NCBI GenBank assembly: GCA_963763305.1
Contig: CAVXNP010000001.1
Span: 186,001-250,000 of the forward strand
Length of the DNA: 64,000 nucleotides
From: CAVXNP01 sp963763305
GTDB lineage: Bacteria; Pseudomonadota; Gammaproteobacteria; Xanthomonadales; Rhodanobacteraceae
Reading direction: 5' to 3'
Shown here: in pieces, positions 26,919 through 36,107 of the stretch
Layout: each line of letters starts with the position of its first letter
How positions within the stretch are numbered: the first letter of the stretch is position 1
The notes under the pieces: model-generated
Seen by the model: the letters and a program-made list of their open reading frames with translations, nothing else
Told to the model about the DNA's origin: nothing
The model's database searches: none
Position numbers and translations under genes: made by a program

Positions 26919-28072
26919 GCGATCATCCGGATATCCGCCTGCACTGCCTCGGCGCCGAGCCACTGGCGCGGGCCCTGGCGCAGACCGGCGCACCGCACCT
27001 GCCGCAGTCATTGCTGTCCGACCACTACGCGGTGGGCAACCGCGCCCTGCACCAGGCCCTGTCGGCGAAGATCGCGCGCCTGCTCGATGCACTGGCGCCG
27101 CAGCTGCAGGGCACGCCCGGGCGTTGGCAGGGGACGGCTCCGGATGTACTGGCGCTGGATCTGGCGTTCGTCGAGCACCCTGGGCGCCCGTTCGAGCTGG
27201 CCTGGGTAGAGATCCAGGCATTCACCTCGATGCTGCCGACCTTCCACACTGTGCACCTGGCACAACGCCGGATACACCGGCTACCGACATGCTGGCTGCC
27301 ACACGAGCCGGCGCCGCCCGGCTCGGAGTGGCTGGGGCACATGCGCAACTGGGTCGCACCCGACCCGTGCACGGTGCTGATCGAGGACCTGCCGCGGTCA
27401 CGCTTCAACTGGCCCGACCTGGATGCCGCGCGCCATTGGTGGAACGTAGACGTGCACGACTGGCGGGATCTGCTGCCGGATCACGGCCACCTGCGCTGCA
27501 CGGGCACATCACGCCGCTATGCTCACGTGTGGAACCGGCTGATTCTGTCGGATCTGGGTGGCCCCGACCGGGCTCGCGCCGAAACGCTGTTCCTGGCCGC
27601 CGACCGGCTCGGCTGGCACAGTCACCCGGCCTGGTACGAACGCATCGACAAGGGCAGCCTGGCCGGCCTGCCGCTGGCCGCACACGAAGCCTGCCACTGG
27701 GTCGAAGAGGGCCCCGCCGGCGACCGGCAATGGCAAGCAGCGGAGGACTGGGTGGCCAAGCCGGTGGGCGGGCACTCCGGCCAGGGGCTGCTGCTGGCAC
27801 CGACCACGACCCAGCTGCGGTCCCTGCCCCGACCGCGCCAGTGGATCGTGCAACGACGCTTTCGCCAGCGTCCGCTCGGCCGCCACCCGCAGACCGGCCA
27901 GCTATTGTTCGGCGAGCTGCGCTGCATGCTCGGCCTGCGCGCCGGCAAGGCGCCCTGGGTGATGGCCTGGCTGATGCGCTGTTCCACCGATGGCGTGGCC
28001 ACCCTGACCGGCCGCAGAACCGCCCCCGGCGAAGGGCTGACCCTGCTGTATTTCGATAGCAGCGGGCACTGA
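26915..28072 (+). CDS. ATP-grasp-like protein partnered with the YbdK-type ligase
   Basis: 385 residues; no named family recognised. The C-terminal half carries an ATP-grasp-like series: VWNRLILSDL (206-214), DWVAKPVGGHSGQGLLL (278-294, nucleotide-binding Lys plus glycine-rich loop), QWIVQRRF (309-316) and FGELRCMLGL (332-341, metal-binding Glu/Arg region). The N-terminal half is unassigned. Start ATG 26915 has GGAGGG 7 bases upstream and overlaps the ligase stop; ATG 26909 is an alternative. Two carboxylate-amine ligases in overlap suggest stepwise synthesis of a small peptide-like compound. The ATP-grasp call is inference from motifs. Confidence 0.72.
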   Translation: MSDHPDIRLHCLGAEPLARALAQTGAPHLPQSLLSDHYAVGNRALHQALSAKIARLLDALAPQLQGTPGRWQGTAPDVLALDLAFVEHPGRPFELAWVEIQAFTSMLPTFHTVHLAQRRIHRLPTCWLPHEPAPPGSEWLGHMRNWVAPDPCTVLIEDLPRSRFNWPDLDAARHWWNVDVHDWRDLLPDHGHLRCTGTSRRYAHVWNRLILSDLGGPDRARAETLFLAADRLGWHSHPAWYERIDKGSLAGLPLAAHEACHWVEEGPAGDRQWQAAEDWVAKPVGGHSGQGLLLAPTTTQLRSLPRPRQWIVQRRFRQRPLGRHPQTGQLLFGELRCMLGLRAGKAPWVMAWLMRCSTDGVATLTGRRTAPGEGLTLLYFDSSGH

Positions 28073-28098
28073 CGGCCGAAGTGGCAGCCGGAGTGCCT

Positions 28099-28140
28099 GG
28101 CAGCCTCCTGCTGCCGCGAAGGGCGCGTCATCGATGCGCC
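28099..28140. terminator. tandem hairpins between convergent genes
   Basis: Two perfect stems lie in the 77-base gap between converging genes: GGCAGC/GCTGCC (28099-28104 with 28110-28115) and an 8-pair stem with one G-U pair (28122-28129 with 28133-28140, loop ATC). No T tract follows on either strand, so if they terminate transcription they do so weakly or in both directions. Confidence 0.4.
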
Positions 28141-28149
28141 GTGGCCCGG

Positions 28150-31056
28150 CTAGGACTCGTTCCGCCGACGGTCGTATTCGCGCTCGGCCGGGGGCGCTCT
28201 GAGTTTGCCCCCGCCCAGGCGCATGATCAGCGCGTTGACCTTGCGCTCGAGCTCCTCGTCACGGAACGGCTTCTGCACCACGTAGGCATCGGCGATGTCG
28301 GCCAGCGCACTCTGGTCCGCGTACCCGGTAACGAACACCACCGGAAGGGTCGGGCGCCGCTCGCGGGCTCGCCGCACCATCTCCGCACCATTCATGCCGG
28401 GCATCGCGAAATCGGCAACCAGCAGCTCCACCGCCGGGTTGCAATCGAGCAATTGCAGCCCCCGTGCACCGGAGTCGGCGTCGATGACGGCAAAACCCAT
28501 GGCCGCCAGCTTGGCCGCGGTCACTTCGCGCACGTCCGCGTCGTCGTCCACCAGCAGTACCACGCGTGGATGTGCGGTCGGCTGTCGCTCCTCCGAAAAA
28601 AGCGAGGGCTGCTCGGCCAGGACATCGCCGGCAACGCGCGGCAAGTACACGAATACCGTGGTCCCCCGGCCCTTCCTGCTTTCGATACGCACCCCGCCAC
28701 CGGATTGCTGCGCGAAGCCCAGCACCTGCGCCAGCCCCAGACCGGAACCCTTGCCCACCGCCTTGGTGGTGAAGAACGGCTCGAATGCCCGGGCTCGGAC
28801 CTCCTCGTCCATGCCTTCGCCGGTGTCGGCTACCGAGATCACCACGTATTCGCCCGGGTCCGGCTCGCCGGCGCGCTGCGCAGGCTCGCTCAGCACCACG
28901 TTGGACGCCTCGATGGCAAGGCTGCCGCCGACCGGCATGCTGTCGCGCGCGTTGATCGCCAGGTTGAGGATGACCAGTTCGATCTGGGTGGGATCGACCA
29001 GGGCGTTCCACAACCCCGGCGTCAGCAGGGGGGTCACCTGCACGCTGCCGCCCATGGTGCTCTTGAGCAGTTCACTCATGCCCTGGACCGTGTCGTTGAG
29101 GTCGACCGGCTTGGGCTCCAGCCGCTGGCGCCGGGAGAACGCCAGCAGTTGCGCGGTCAGCGTCGCGCCCCGCAAGGCCGCCTGCCGCATGAAGCCAAGC
29201 CGCCGCTGGGTGCGCGTGTCGGTGGCGCTGCGCTCGACCGACTCGAGGTTGCCAAGGATCACCGTCAGCAGGTTGTTGAAGTCGTGCGCCACCCCGGAGG
29301 TCAGCTGGCCGACCGCCTCCAGCCGCTGCACCTGGCTGAGCGTGCGCTCCATCCGCTCGCGCTCCTCGATCTGGCTGCGCAAACGGCGATTGGCGTCTTC
29401 CAGCGCAACGGCGGCTTCCTTTTCACGGGTCACGTCGCGACCCACGGCATACACCGTTTCACCATCACCGACAGCGGTCCAGGCGAGCCAGCGCCAGCTG
29501 CCGTCGGTGCAGCGCATGCGTCCCTCGAAGCGATCGGCGGGGTCACCCCGCAGCATGGCCGCGATCGCCGCCGCATTGGCCGGGCGATCCTGCGGGTGCA
29601 CCAGCTCCAGCAGCCGAGTGCCCGGCAGGGTCGCGCTGTCGTAGCCAAGGATCCGGGTCCACGCCGGGTTGATCACCTTGAGCGAACCGTCGGAGCCGAT
29701 CGCGGCAAACAGATCCTGGCTCAGTTCGAACATGCGCTCTCGCTCGCGCCGGCTCTGGTCGGCCGATGCCTGCAACTCGCGGTTGCGCTGCTCGAGCGCC
29801 TGTTGGCTGCGGTGCACGTCGGTGACGTCGAGGTTGACCCCGATCACCCGTTCGGCCTGCCCGTTGGCGGCGGCGACCAGGGTGCCGAACGAACGGATCC
29901 AGCGCAGTTCGCCGGTGTCCGGACGGATGATCCGGAAATCGAAGCTGAAGTCGCGACCCTCGCGCACGGCACGCGGCCCGGTCTGGTCGGCAAGTTCGCG
30001 GTCGTCCGGGTGCAGCACCTGCAGCCAGGCCTCCCGCGCATCGGCCACATGCACCGCAGGGTCCAGGCCCAGCAGTGCGTAGACCTCCGGCGACCAGGTC
30101 ACGGCGCCGGTGCGTGGGTCCCACTCCCACACCCCGGTGTTGGCCGCCCGCTGGGCCAGCCGCAGGCGCATCTCGCTGGCGCGCAGGGCTTCCTCGACGC
30201 GGTGACGCTCGGTGATGTCGATCAATACGCCGACCGCCCGGTCCCACTCCCCTTCGCTTTGATGGATCTCCGCGCGCAGCAGCAACCAGCGCGTCTGGCC
30301 ACCTGGCCAGCGATAGCGAAACTCGATCTCGACGTGGCGCCCCCCGCGCGCCATCTGTTCCTGCGCCAGCGCGCGAATGCGCTCACGCTCGCCGGGCTCG
30401 TAGCGCGCGCGGATCTGTTCGGTGGTGGGGTGCTCGTCTGCCCCGAACCCCAGCAGGCGATTGAGCTCCGGCGTACCGGTAATGGTATCGGCGCGCAGGT
30501 CGGCCTCCCACACCGCCATACGCCCGCCCTCCATGGCCAGGCGCAAGCGGGACTGGCTCGACTCCAGCGCGTCGCGAAGGCGCCGGTGCTCGGTGATGTC
30601 CTGCAGGGTGCCGATGTAGCGCACCGCCCGCTCGACGCCGTCGATGGTCTCGAACAGCGCTTCGCCGTGGGCGATCACCCACCGCACCTCGCCCTGGCGG
30701 GTGACGATCCGGTACTCGTACACGACCCGCTCGCGAATCGCCGGATCCAGCGCGCGCTGCGCCTGCGCCGAGGTGCGCGGCAGATCGTCCGGGTGGGTGA
30801 CGCCAACGATGTCCTGATGACTCAGCGGCTCGTTGCCTGGCGGAAAACCGCAGATCGCGCGTGCAGTGGCGGAGTAGCTGAAAGTGTTGCTGAGCAGATC
30901 CCAGTCCCACACCCCGACCTCGGCGACGCGGCTGGCCAGTTCCAGATGCGCCCTGCTTTCGAGCGCTGCAGCCTCCGCGCGACGGCGCTCCCTGGCAAGC
31001 TGCTCCGCGGCGGAGCGCTCGGGGGTCACCGGTGGAACTGGAACAGGTATCTCCAT
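28150..31056 (-). CDS. soluble hybrid histidine kinase with four PAS domains
   Basis: 968 residues without membrane segments. PAS/PAC units at about 40-160, 168-288, 296-416 and 440-548 (each ending in a D-I/V-T-E/D/R motif), coiled coil 548-580, HisKA with His591 (VAHDFNNLLTVI), HATPase with N-box NLAINARDSM (698-707), DTGEGMD and GKGSGLGL, then a receiver domain 830-950 with acceptor Asp882 (VADFAMPGMNG) and Lys929. The H-box HDFNN is of the HWE/HisKA_4-like class. No response regulator or output gene is adjacent, so it is an orphan sensing a cytoplasmic signal. Confidence 0.94.
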   Translation of the reverse strand: MEIPVPVPPVTPERSAAEQLARERRRAEAAALESRAHLELASRVAEVGVWDWDLLSNTFSYSATARAICGFPPGNEPLSHQDIVGVTHPDDLPRTSAQAQRALDPAIRERVVYEYRIVTRQGEVRWVIAHGEALFETIDGVERAVRYIGTLQDITEHRRLRDALESSQSRLRLAMEGGRMAVWEADLRADTITGTPELNRLLGFGADEHPTTEQIRARYEPGERERIRALAQEQMARGGRHVEIEFRYRWPGGQTRWLLLRAEIHQSEGEWDRAVGVLIDITERHRVEEALRASEMRLRLAQRAANTGVWEWDPRTGAVTWSPEVYALLGLDPAVHVADAREAWLQVLHPDDRELADQTGPRAVREGRDFSFDFRIIRPDTGELRWIRSFGTLVAAANGQAERVIGVNLDVTDVHRSQQALEQRNRELQASADQSRRERERMFELSQDLFAAIGSDGSLKVINPAWTRILGYDSATLPGTRLLELVHPQDRPANAAAIAAMLRGDPADRFEGRMRCTDGSWRWLAWTAVGDGETVYAVGRDVTREKEAAVALEDANRRLRSQIEERERMERTLSQVQRLEAVGQLTSGVAHDFNNLLTVILGNLESVERSATDTRTQRRLGFMRQAALRGATLTAQLLAFSRRQRLEPKPVDLNDTVQGMSELLKSTMGGSVQVTPLLTPGLWNALVDPTQIELVILNLAINARDSMPVGGSLAIEASNVVLSEPAQRAGEPDPGEYVVISVADTGEGMDEEVRARAFEPFFTTKAVGKGSGLGLAQVLGFAQQSGGGVRIESRKGRGTTVFVYLPRVAGDVLAEQPSLFSEERQPTAHPRVVLLVDDDADVREVTAAKLAAMGFAVIDADSGARGLQLLDCNPAVELLVADFAMPGMNGAEMVRRARERRPTLPVVFVTGYADQSALADIADAYVVQKPFRDEELERKVNALIMRLGGGKLRAPPAEREYDRRRNES

Positions 31057-31163
31057 GAGAAGCCTGGCCGGTATGAGTGCACAACCACTTTACCGCACTC
31101 TGCCACCGGCGGCGCAACTTGCGCCGCGGTGGGTCCAATGGCGCCTCCCCCTGTGCGAAGGAC

Positions 31164-31934
31164 TCAACGAGCGGCCGCGATCGCTCGTATGGTCACGCCC
31201 GCGGCCTGCAACCCCTCATGCAGCCCCCGGGCGAATGCCTCCGCATCGGCACGATCGCCATGCACGCACAGGCTGTCGGCCGACACCTTCAGACGGCCGC
31301 CCTGGTGGCTGTCGACCTCGCCGTGCAGCGCCAGGGCGACCGCCTGGTGTACCGCCGTCGCCACGTCGTCGATCAACGCGCCCTCGCTCCGCCGGGGCAC
31401 CAACCGGCCATCACTGCCATAACGGCGATCGGCGAATGCCTCGTGGGCCACGCCCAGGCCAGCCGCAGCAGCGACCTGGAGCAGGCTTCCGCCGGCTCGC
31501 CCGAAAACCGTCAACCCGCGGTCCAGATCGGATACGGCAGCGACCAGTGCGCCCGCCAGCGAGCGGTCCGTTTCCAGCATGTGGTAGAGCGCCCCGTGCG
31601 GCTTCACGTGGGACACCGACGTACCAACCGTGCGCGCCACCGCCTGCAGTGCGCCGATCTGCACCACCGTCATGGCATACAGCTCCTGTGGGTCGATTGC
31701 CATCGCCCGTCGGCCGAAGCCGAGCAGATCCGGAAGCCCCACGTGCGCCCCGATCGCGACACCCGCTTCCTCTGCCGCCTTCACTGTCGCCAGCATGGTG
31801 ACCGGATCGCCGGCATGGAAGCCGCACGCGATATTGGCCGAACTCACCCATGGCATGACGGCCTCGTCGGCACCCATCGACCAGGCACCGAAGGACTCGC
31901 CCATGTCGCAGTTCAGGTCGATGGTGGTTGGCAT
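31164..31934 (-). CDS. pxpA: 5-oxoprolinase subunit A
   Basis: LamB/YcsF family, 256 residues, part of the ATP-dependent PxpABC complex that opens 5-oxoproline to glutamate. Signature DLNCDMGESFG (6-16), SSANIACGFHAGDP, HVGLPDLLGFGRR, HVKPHGALYHM, and the late LCVHGDR. Its start lies 22 bases inside the end of pxpC. It is the last gene of pxpB-pxpC-pxpA. Confidence 0.96.
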   Translation of the reverse strand: MPTTIDLNCDMGESFGAWSMGADEAVMPWVSSANIACGFHAGDPVTMLATVKAAEEAGVAIGAHVGLPDLLGFGRRAMAIDPQELYAMTVVQIGALQAVARTVGTSVSHVKPHGALYHMLETDRSLAGALVAAVSDLDRGLTVFGRAGGSLLQVAAAAGLGVAHEAFADRRYGSDGRLVPRRSEGALIDDVATAVHQAVALALHGEVDSHQGGRLKVSADSLCVHGDRADAEAFARGLHEGLQAAGVTIRAIAAAR

Positions 31935-32902
31935 GCGCGGACTACCTCTGGAGTCGAAAGACGGCGTGCGATGTTGCGTTGCAGACGTTCCAGCGCCTGC
32001 TGCTGCCGGTTGAGCGCCTCACGCGCCTGCCGGGCGGTCACCCAGTTGAAGCGTAGCCGGTCGCCTGGGCGGTGCTGCGCCAGCCGCGGCAGGTCGACCG
32101 CGGCCAGCTGGGCGATCCGGGGATAGCCGCCGGTGACCGGATGCTCGTTCAGCAGCACGATCGGCTGACCGCCAGGCGGCAGCTGCATGACGCCGGCCAC
32201 CACCGCCTCGCTGACCAGTTCCAGCGGCCGTCGAAGGTGCAGTGCCGGACCCTGCAGGCGAACGCCGACGCGGTTGCTGTCCGCGCCGACCACGAAGCTG
32301 TCGTGGGTGAGTGCATGTAGGGACGGCTGATCGAGCCGGCCAGTGTGGCTGGCCGGCTGCAACCGAAGCGTCGCTTCCGGCCCGAACCACGGTCGCGGGT
32401 CCACCGACCAGCCCGGCACAGCCGGCGTCAGCGGAGCGGCGTCCGCCAGCGGCACGCGGTCGCCCTTGCGCAGCGGACGACCCAGCGGCCCGACCTTTGC
32501 ATTGAGGTCGGTGGCCCGGCTGCCGAGCCATGGCGCCACATCGATCCCGCCGTCGATGGCCAGGTAGCTGCGGCAACCGGCCGCCATCGGGCCCAACTCC
32601 AGTACGCTGCCGGCCGGACAATCGAAGGCGCTCCACATCGGCAGCGGTCGCCGGTTGCAGCGGGCACGTGGCAAGGGCGCGCCGGTCAGTGCGATCCGTG
32701 CCGCCCGGTGCAGCCGCAGGCGCGGCCCGACCAGGGTGCATTCGATGGCGCAGGCATCGGCAGCATTGCCCACCAGCGCGTTGGCCAGCTGCAGCGCGGG
32801 ACCATCGGCCGCGCCGGCGCGGCCGATGCCCCAGCGCGCGTAGCCGGCGCGCCCGGCATCCTGCAGGCTGCTCAGCAAACCGGCCTCGAGGATTTCGATC
32901 AT
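31913..32902 (-). CDS. pxpC: 5-oxoprolinase subunit C (biotin-dependent carboxyltransferase family)
   Basis: 329 residues with the allophanate-hydrolase subunit 2 / KipA fold: LLSSLQDAGRAGYARWGIGRAGAAD near the start in two parts, YLAIDGGIDV, GSRATDLNAKVGPLGRPL, SNRVGVRLQGPAL and the C-terminal EHPVTGGYPRIA. The ATG (32902) overlaps the pxpB stop (ATGA). Acts with PxpA and PxpB in recycling spontaneously formed pyroglutamate. Confidence 0.95.
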   Translation of the reverse strand: MIEILEAGLLSSLQDAGRAGYARWGIGRAGAADGPALQLANALVGNAADACAIECTLVGPRLRLHRAARIALTGAPLPRARCNRRPLPMWSAFDCPAGSVLELGPMAAGCRSYLAIDGGIDVAPWLGSRATDLNAKVGPLGRPLRKGDRVPLADAAPLTPAVPGWSVDPRPWFGPEATLRLQPASHTGRLDQPSLHALTHDSFVVGADSNRVGVRLQGPALHLRRPLELVSEAVVAGVMQLPPGGQPIVLLNEHPVTGGYPRIAQLAAVDLPRLAQHRPGDRLRFNWVTARQAREALNRQQQALERLQRNIARRLSTPEVVRACQPPST

Positions 32903-33624
32903 GCGCGCGGACCGCTTTGCAGCAAAGCCTGGAAAGCCCGCGGCTCGACCGCCTCGAAGCGGACCCGGTCGCCCGGGGCGAGCAGGCACGGCCGCTGAGG
33001 ATCCTCCGGATCGAACAGGTTCGCGGAAGTGCGTCCGAGCAATTGCCAGCCACCGGGCAGCTCGGACGGATAGATCCCGGTCTGTGCCCCGCCGATGCCC
33101 ACCGAGCCAGCCGCCACACGGGTGCGCGGCCGCTCCCGACGTGGCACCTCGAGTACCGGATCCATGCCCAGCAGATAGGCAAAACCGGGGGCGAAGCCGA
33201 GCATGGCCACGGTGTACTCGGCGGCACAGTGACGCGCCACCACTTCGTCCGGCGTCAATCCGACACGCGTGGCCACCTCGTCCAGGTCGCAGCCATACTC
33301 GCCGCCGTAGCAGACCGGCAGCCGATGCACCGCGACAGGTGCCGACGGCGACGCGCCGCCGTCGCCGGCCAGCACCTGCGCCAGCCGCGCCAGCAACCGC
33401 TCGGCCGCCCCGGGCGAATCGTCCACGGCGGCACTGCCCGGCCGCCAGCGCAGCAACACGCTGGCGTAGGCAGGCACCAGCTCCTGCAGGCCGACCAGTT
33501 GTGCCGCGCCCAGGCGGCTGCAGGCCGCGTGCACGCGCTGACTGATCGCCGGGTCGATACCCTCGCCCAGCCGCAGCAGCAGGTCGTGCTCACCCATCCA
33601 TTCGTACGTGAAGTCCACCGTCAA
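32899..33624 (-). CDS. pxpB: 5-oxoprolinase subunit B
   Basis: KipI family, 241 residues: VHRLPVCYGGEYGCDLDEVA, MLGFAPGFAYLLGMD, GSVGIGGAQTGIYPSELPGGWQLLGRT and FDPEDPQRPCLLAPGDRVRF. First gene of the pxpBCA operon. The start is TTG 33624 or GTG 33618; neither has a strong ribosome site. No regulator is adjacent. Confidence 0.94.
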   Translation of the reverse strand: MTVDFTYEWMGEHDLLLRLGEGIDPAISQRVHAACSRLGAAQLVGLQELVPAYASVLLRWRPGSAAVDDSPGAAERLLARLAQVLAGDGGASPSAPVAVHRLPVCYGGEYGCDLDEVATRVGLTPDEVVARHCAAEYTVAMLGFAPGFAYLLGMDPVLEVPRRERPRTRVAAGSVGIGGAQTGIYPSELPGGWQLLGRTSANLFDPEDPQRPCLLAPGDRVRFEAVEPRAFQALLQSGPRA

Positions 33625-33673
33625 TCCGATACCGATCAGCGGACCCGCATGCTACACGTGGCCGGGTCCGCGA

Positions 33674-34480
33674 TCAGGCAACGTTGCCGCCGGCACGGCC
33701 CGGTTCGCCGACCGGGCCACCGGCCGGCTTGGCCGGAAACGCCTCCATCAACGGCCGGATCAGGTCCAGCGGCAGCGGGAACACGATGGTCGAGGACTTG
33801 CCGTTGTTGGACATGTCCGCCAGCGTCTGCAAGTAGCGCAACTGCAGTGCCTGCGGCTGCTGCGACAGCATCGCCGCGGCATCGCGCAGTTTTTCCGCCG
33901 CCTGCATTTCGCCCTCGGCGTGGATCACCTTGGCGCGGCGCTCGCGTTCGGCCTCGGCCTGGCGCGCGATCGCCCGCACCATGGTCTCGTTGATATCCAC
34001 GTCCTTGATTTCGACCGTGCTGATCTTGATGCCCCACGGATCGGTGGCCTGATCCAGGATCGTCTGCAGGGTCTGGTTGATCGACTCGCGCTGGGAGAGG
34101 ATCTCGTCCAGCTCGTGCTGGCCCAGCACCGAGCGCAAACGCGTCTGCGCCAGCTGGCTGGTGGCCTGGTAGAAATTCTCGATCTGCAGCGCGGCCTTGT
34201 CCGGCTCCACCACGCGGAAGTACACCACCGCGTTGACCCGCACCGAGACGTTGTCGCGCGAGATCACGTCCTGCGGCGGCACGTCCATCACCGCGGTACG
34301 CAGGTCCATCCGGATCATCCGCTGCATCACCGGCACCAGCAGCACCAGCCCGGGACCCTTGGTGCCGGTATAGCGGCCCAGCGTCAGCACCACGCCGCGC
34401 TGGTACTCGGGCAGCACCTTGACCGAGGCGAACAGCAGCATCGCCCCCAATACCACCAGTACCGCGATGAATCCGAACAT
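33674..34480 (-). CDS. slipin (SPFH/stomatin-like membrane protein)
   Basis: 268 residues: one N-terminal membrane segment (3-20), then the band-7 domain (LPEYQRGVVLTLGRYTGTKGPGLVLLVP, here split, MDVPPQDVISRDNVSVRVNAVVYFRV), an Ala/Glu/Arg-rich coiled coil (about 165-205) and a short C-terminal tail. Slipins form membrane microdomain rings. It lies 55 bases downstream of an NfeD-type protease gene, the usual prokaryotic slipin-NfeD pairing. Confidence 0.94.
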   Translation of the reverse strand: MFGFIAVLVVLGAMLLFASVKVLPEYQRGVVLTLGRYTGTKGPGLVLLVPVMQRMIRMDLRTAVMDVPPQDVISRDNVSVRVNAVVYFRVVEPDKAALQIENFYQATSQLAQTRLRSVLGQHELDEILSQRESINQTLQTILDQATDPWGIKISTVEIKDVDINETMVRAIARQAEAERERRAKVIHAEGEMQAAEKLRDAAAMLSQQPQALQLRYLQTLADMSNNGKSSTIVFPLPLDLIRPLMEAFPAKPAGGPVGEPGRAGGNVA

Positions 34481-34535
34481 TGCCCTTCTCCCCTCGATTG
34501 ATTTGGCTCAGGCCGGGCGCGACCATGCGCTCGCC

Positions 34536-35906
34536 TCAGGCCGGCTCCACCCACAGTAGCAGCCCTTGCCGGCGCACCACCCGCACCGGCACGCCCGCGT
34601 CCAGGTCGGCGCTGCATTGCACGTGCCAGCGCTCGCCGCGCACCATCGCCCACGACTGACCCGTCCCGTTGACCGGTTCCAGCAACACACCGACCAGACC
34701 GGACATCGCCTGGTCGCCGGTGACCGGCACCGAGCGGCGCGAGCGGAACACCAGCCAGACGATCATCCCCAGCAACAGCGCGGCGCCGACGGCAAGCCCG
34801 GCGATCACGCCCAGGTTCACCGCGTAGCCGGGTACGTCCCGATCCATCAGCATCACCGACCCCACCACGAAGGAAACCAGTCCGCCCACGCCGAGCGCCC
34901 CCACCGTCGGATTGACCGCCTCGGCCACCACCAGGCCGATGCCAAGAGCCATCAGCGCCAGGCCGGCATAGTTCACCGGCAGCAACTGCAGAGCATACAG
35001 GCCCACCAGCAGGCTGATGCCGCCGACGATGCCCGGCAACAGCGCGCCCGGGTGCAGCGCTTCCAACGCCAGGCCGAAGATGCCGGCCAGGAGCAGCAGG
35101 TAGGCCACGGTGGGGTTGGTGATGATGCCCAGGAAGCGTGTGCGGGCGCCGGGCGGATAGTCACGGACCTGCAGGCCGGCCAGGTGCAGCACCATGCGTC
35201 GCTGGCCCAGCTGCACCGCACGCCCGTCGGCCTTGACCAGCAGGTCGGGCACGTCGTCGGCGACCAGGTCGATCACGTGCTCCTGCAATGCCTCGCTGGC
35301 GGTGAGCGTGGCGGCCCCGCGCACCGCCTGCTCGGCCCAGGCCGCGTTGCGTCCTCGCAGTTGCGCCAGCGAGCGGATGTAGGCAATGGCGTCGTTGAGC
35401 ACCTTGTTCGATTCGGCATCGCCCTGGGCCCCGCTGGACACCGAGCCGGCCGGCGCGGGCTTGCCACGCGGCATGGGGGTGGCCCCGGCCAGGCTGACCG
35501 GCGTGGCCGCCCCCAGATGCGTTGCCGGCGCCATCGCGGCGATGTGCGCGGCGTAGAGGATGTAGGTGCCGGCCGAGGCGGCGCGCGCGCCCTGTGGGGT
35601 CACGTACACCAGCACCGGCAGCTTGCTGGCCAGGATGGTGGCGACAATGCGCCGCATCGAGCTGGACAGTCCGCCGGGCGTATCCAGCCGCACCACCATG
35701 GCCACCGCGCCGTCGGCCTGCGCCTGCGCCGACACCCGCGACACATACTCGGCCGCGGCCGGGCCGATCGGGCCGTCCAGCGTCAACTGCGCAACCATCC
35801 GGCCTGCCGCTGGCGGCGTGGATGCCGCCAAACCGCCACTCCATGCCAGCGAGGCAGTCGCCAGGGCGGCGGCCATCATCCACATCATCGCGAACCAGCG
35901 TTGCAT
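34536..35906 (-). CDS. NfeD-type membrane serine protease
   Basis: 456 residues: signal/anchor at 5-27, ClpP-like protease domain 35-245 (VVRLDTPGGLSSSMRR with the candidate nucleophile serine, then SAGTYILYAAH), four to five membrane helices 270-390, and the OB-like NfeD domain at the C-terminus (GLVGVLLEPVNGTGQ...). This is the long NfeD form that pairs with slipins and cleaves C-terminal peptides of stomatins in archaeal homologues. ATG 35906 has a GGGGAGG site. Confidence 0.92.
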   Translation of the reverse strand: MQRWFAMMWMMAAALATASLAWSGGLAASTPPAAGRMVAQLTLDGPIGPAAAEYVSRVSAQAQADGAVAMVVRLDTPGGLSSSMRRIVATILASKLPVLVYVTPQGARAASAGTYILYAAHIAAMAPATHLGAATPVSLAGATPMPRGKPAPAGSVSSGAQGDAESNKVLNDAIAYIRSLAQLRGRNAAWAEQAVRGAATLTASEALQEHVIDLVADDVPDLLVKADGRAVQLGQRRMVLHLAGLQVRDYPPGARTRFLGIITNPTVAYLLLLAGIFGLALEALHPGALLPGIVGGISLLVGLYALQLLPVNYAGLALMALGIGLVVAEAVNPTVGALGVGGLVSFVVGSVMLMDRDVPGYAVNLGVIAGLAVGAALLLGMIVWLVFRSRRSVPVTGDQAMSGLVGVLLEPVNGTGQSWAMVRGERWHVQCSADLDAGVPVRVVRRQGLLLWVEPA

Positions 35907-36107
35907 GCCGCCTCCCCTGTCCGTCCGGACGACCACTGTAGACCCGCACCACGCCCGGCGGAATAGCGGCGGCCGAACCGGGGCACTGCGGGGCACCCGC
36001 AGGCAACCAACAACCGCCCCGGCACCGACCGGAGTGCTTGCCGTATGCTCGATGCGGAGCCGGCCGCAGCCGGCAACCGGACAAGACACCGACCCGAAGG
36101 AGAGCCC

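Noticed and set aside
25464..27221. Open frame of 585 codons on the minus strand opposite the YbdK-type ligase
   Set aside because: Antisense shadow; the plus-strand GCS2 motifs and ribosome site are decisive.
28081..31422. Open frame of 1113 codons on the plus strand opposite the hybrid histidine kinase
   Set aside because: Low-information His/Arg/Gln-rich translation, no domains, and the opposite strand carries an unambiguous kinase. It is a GC-bias shadow.
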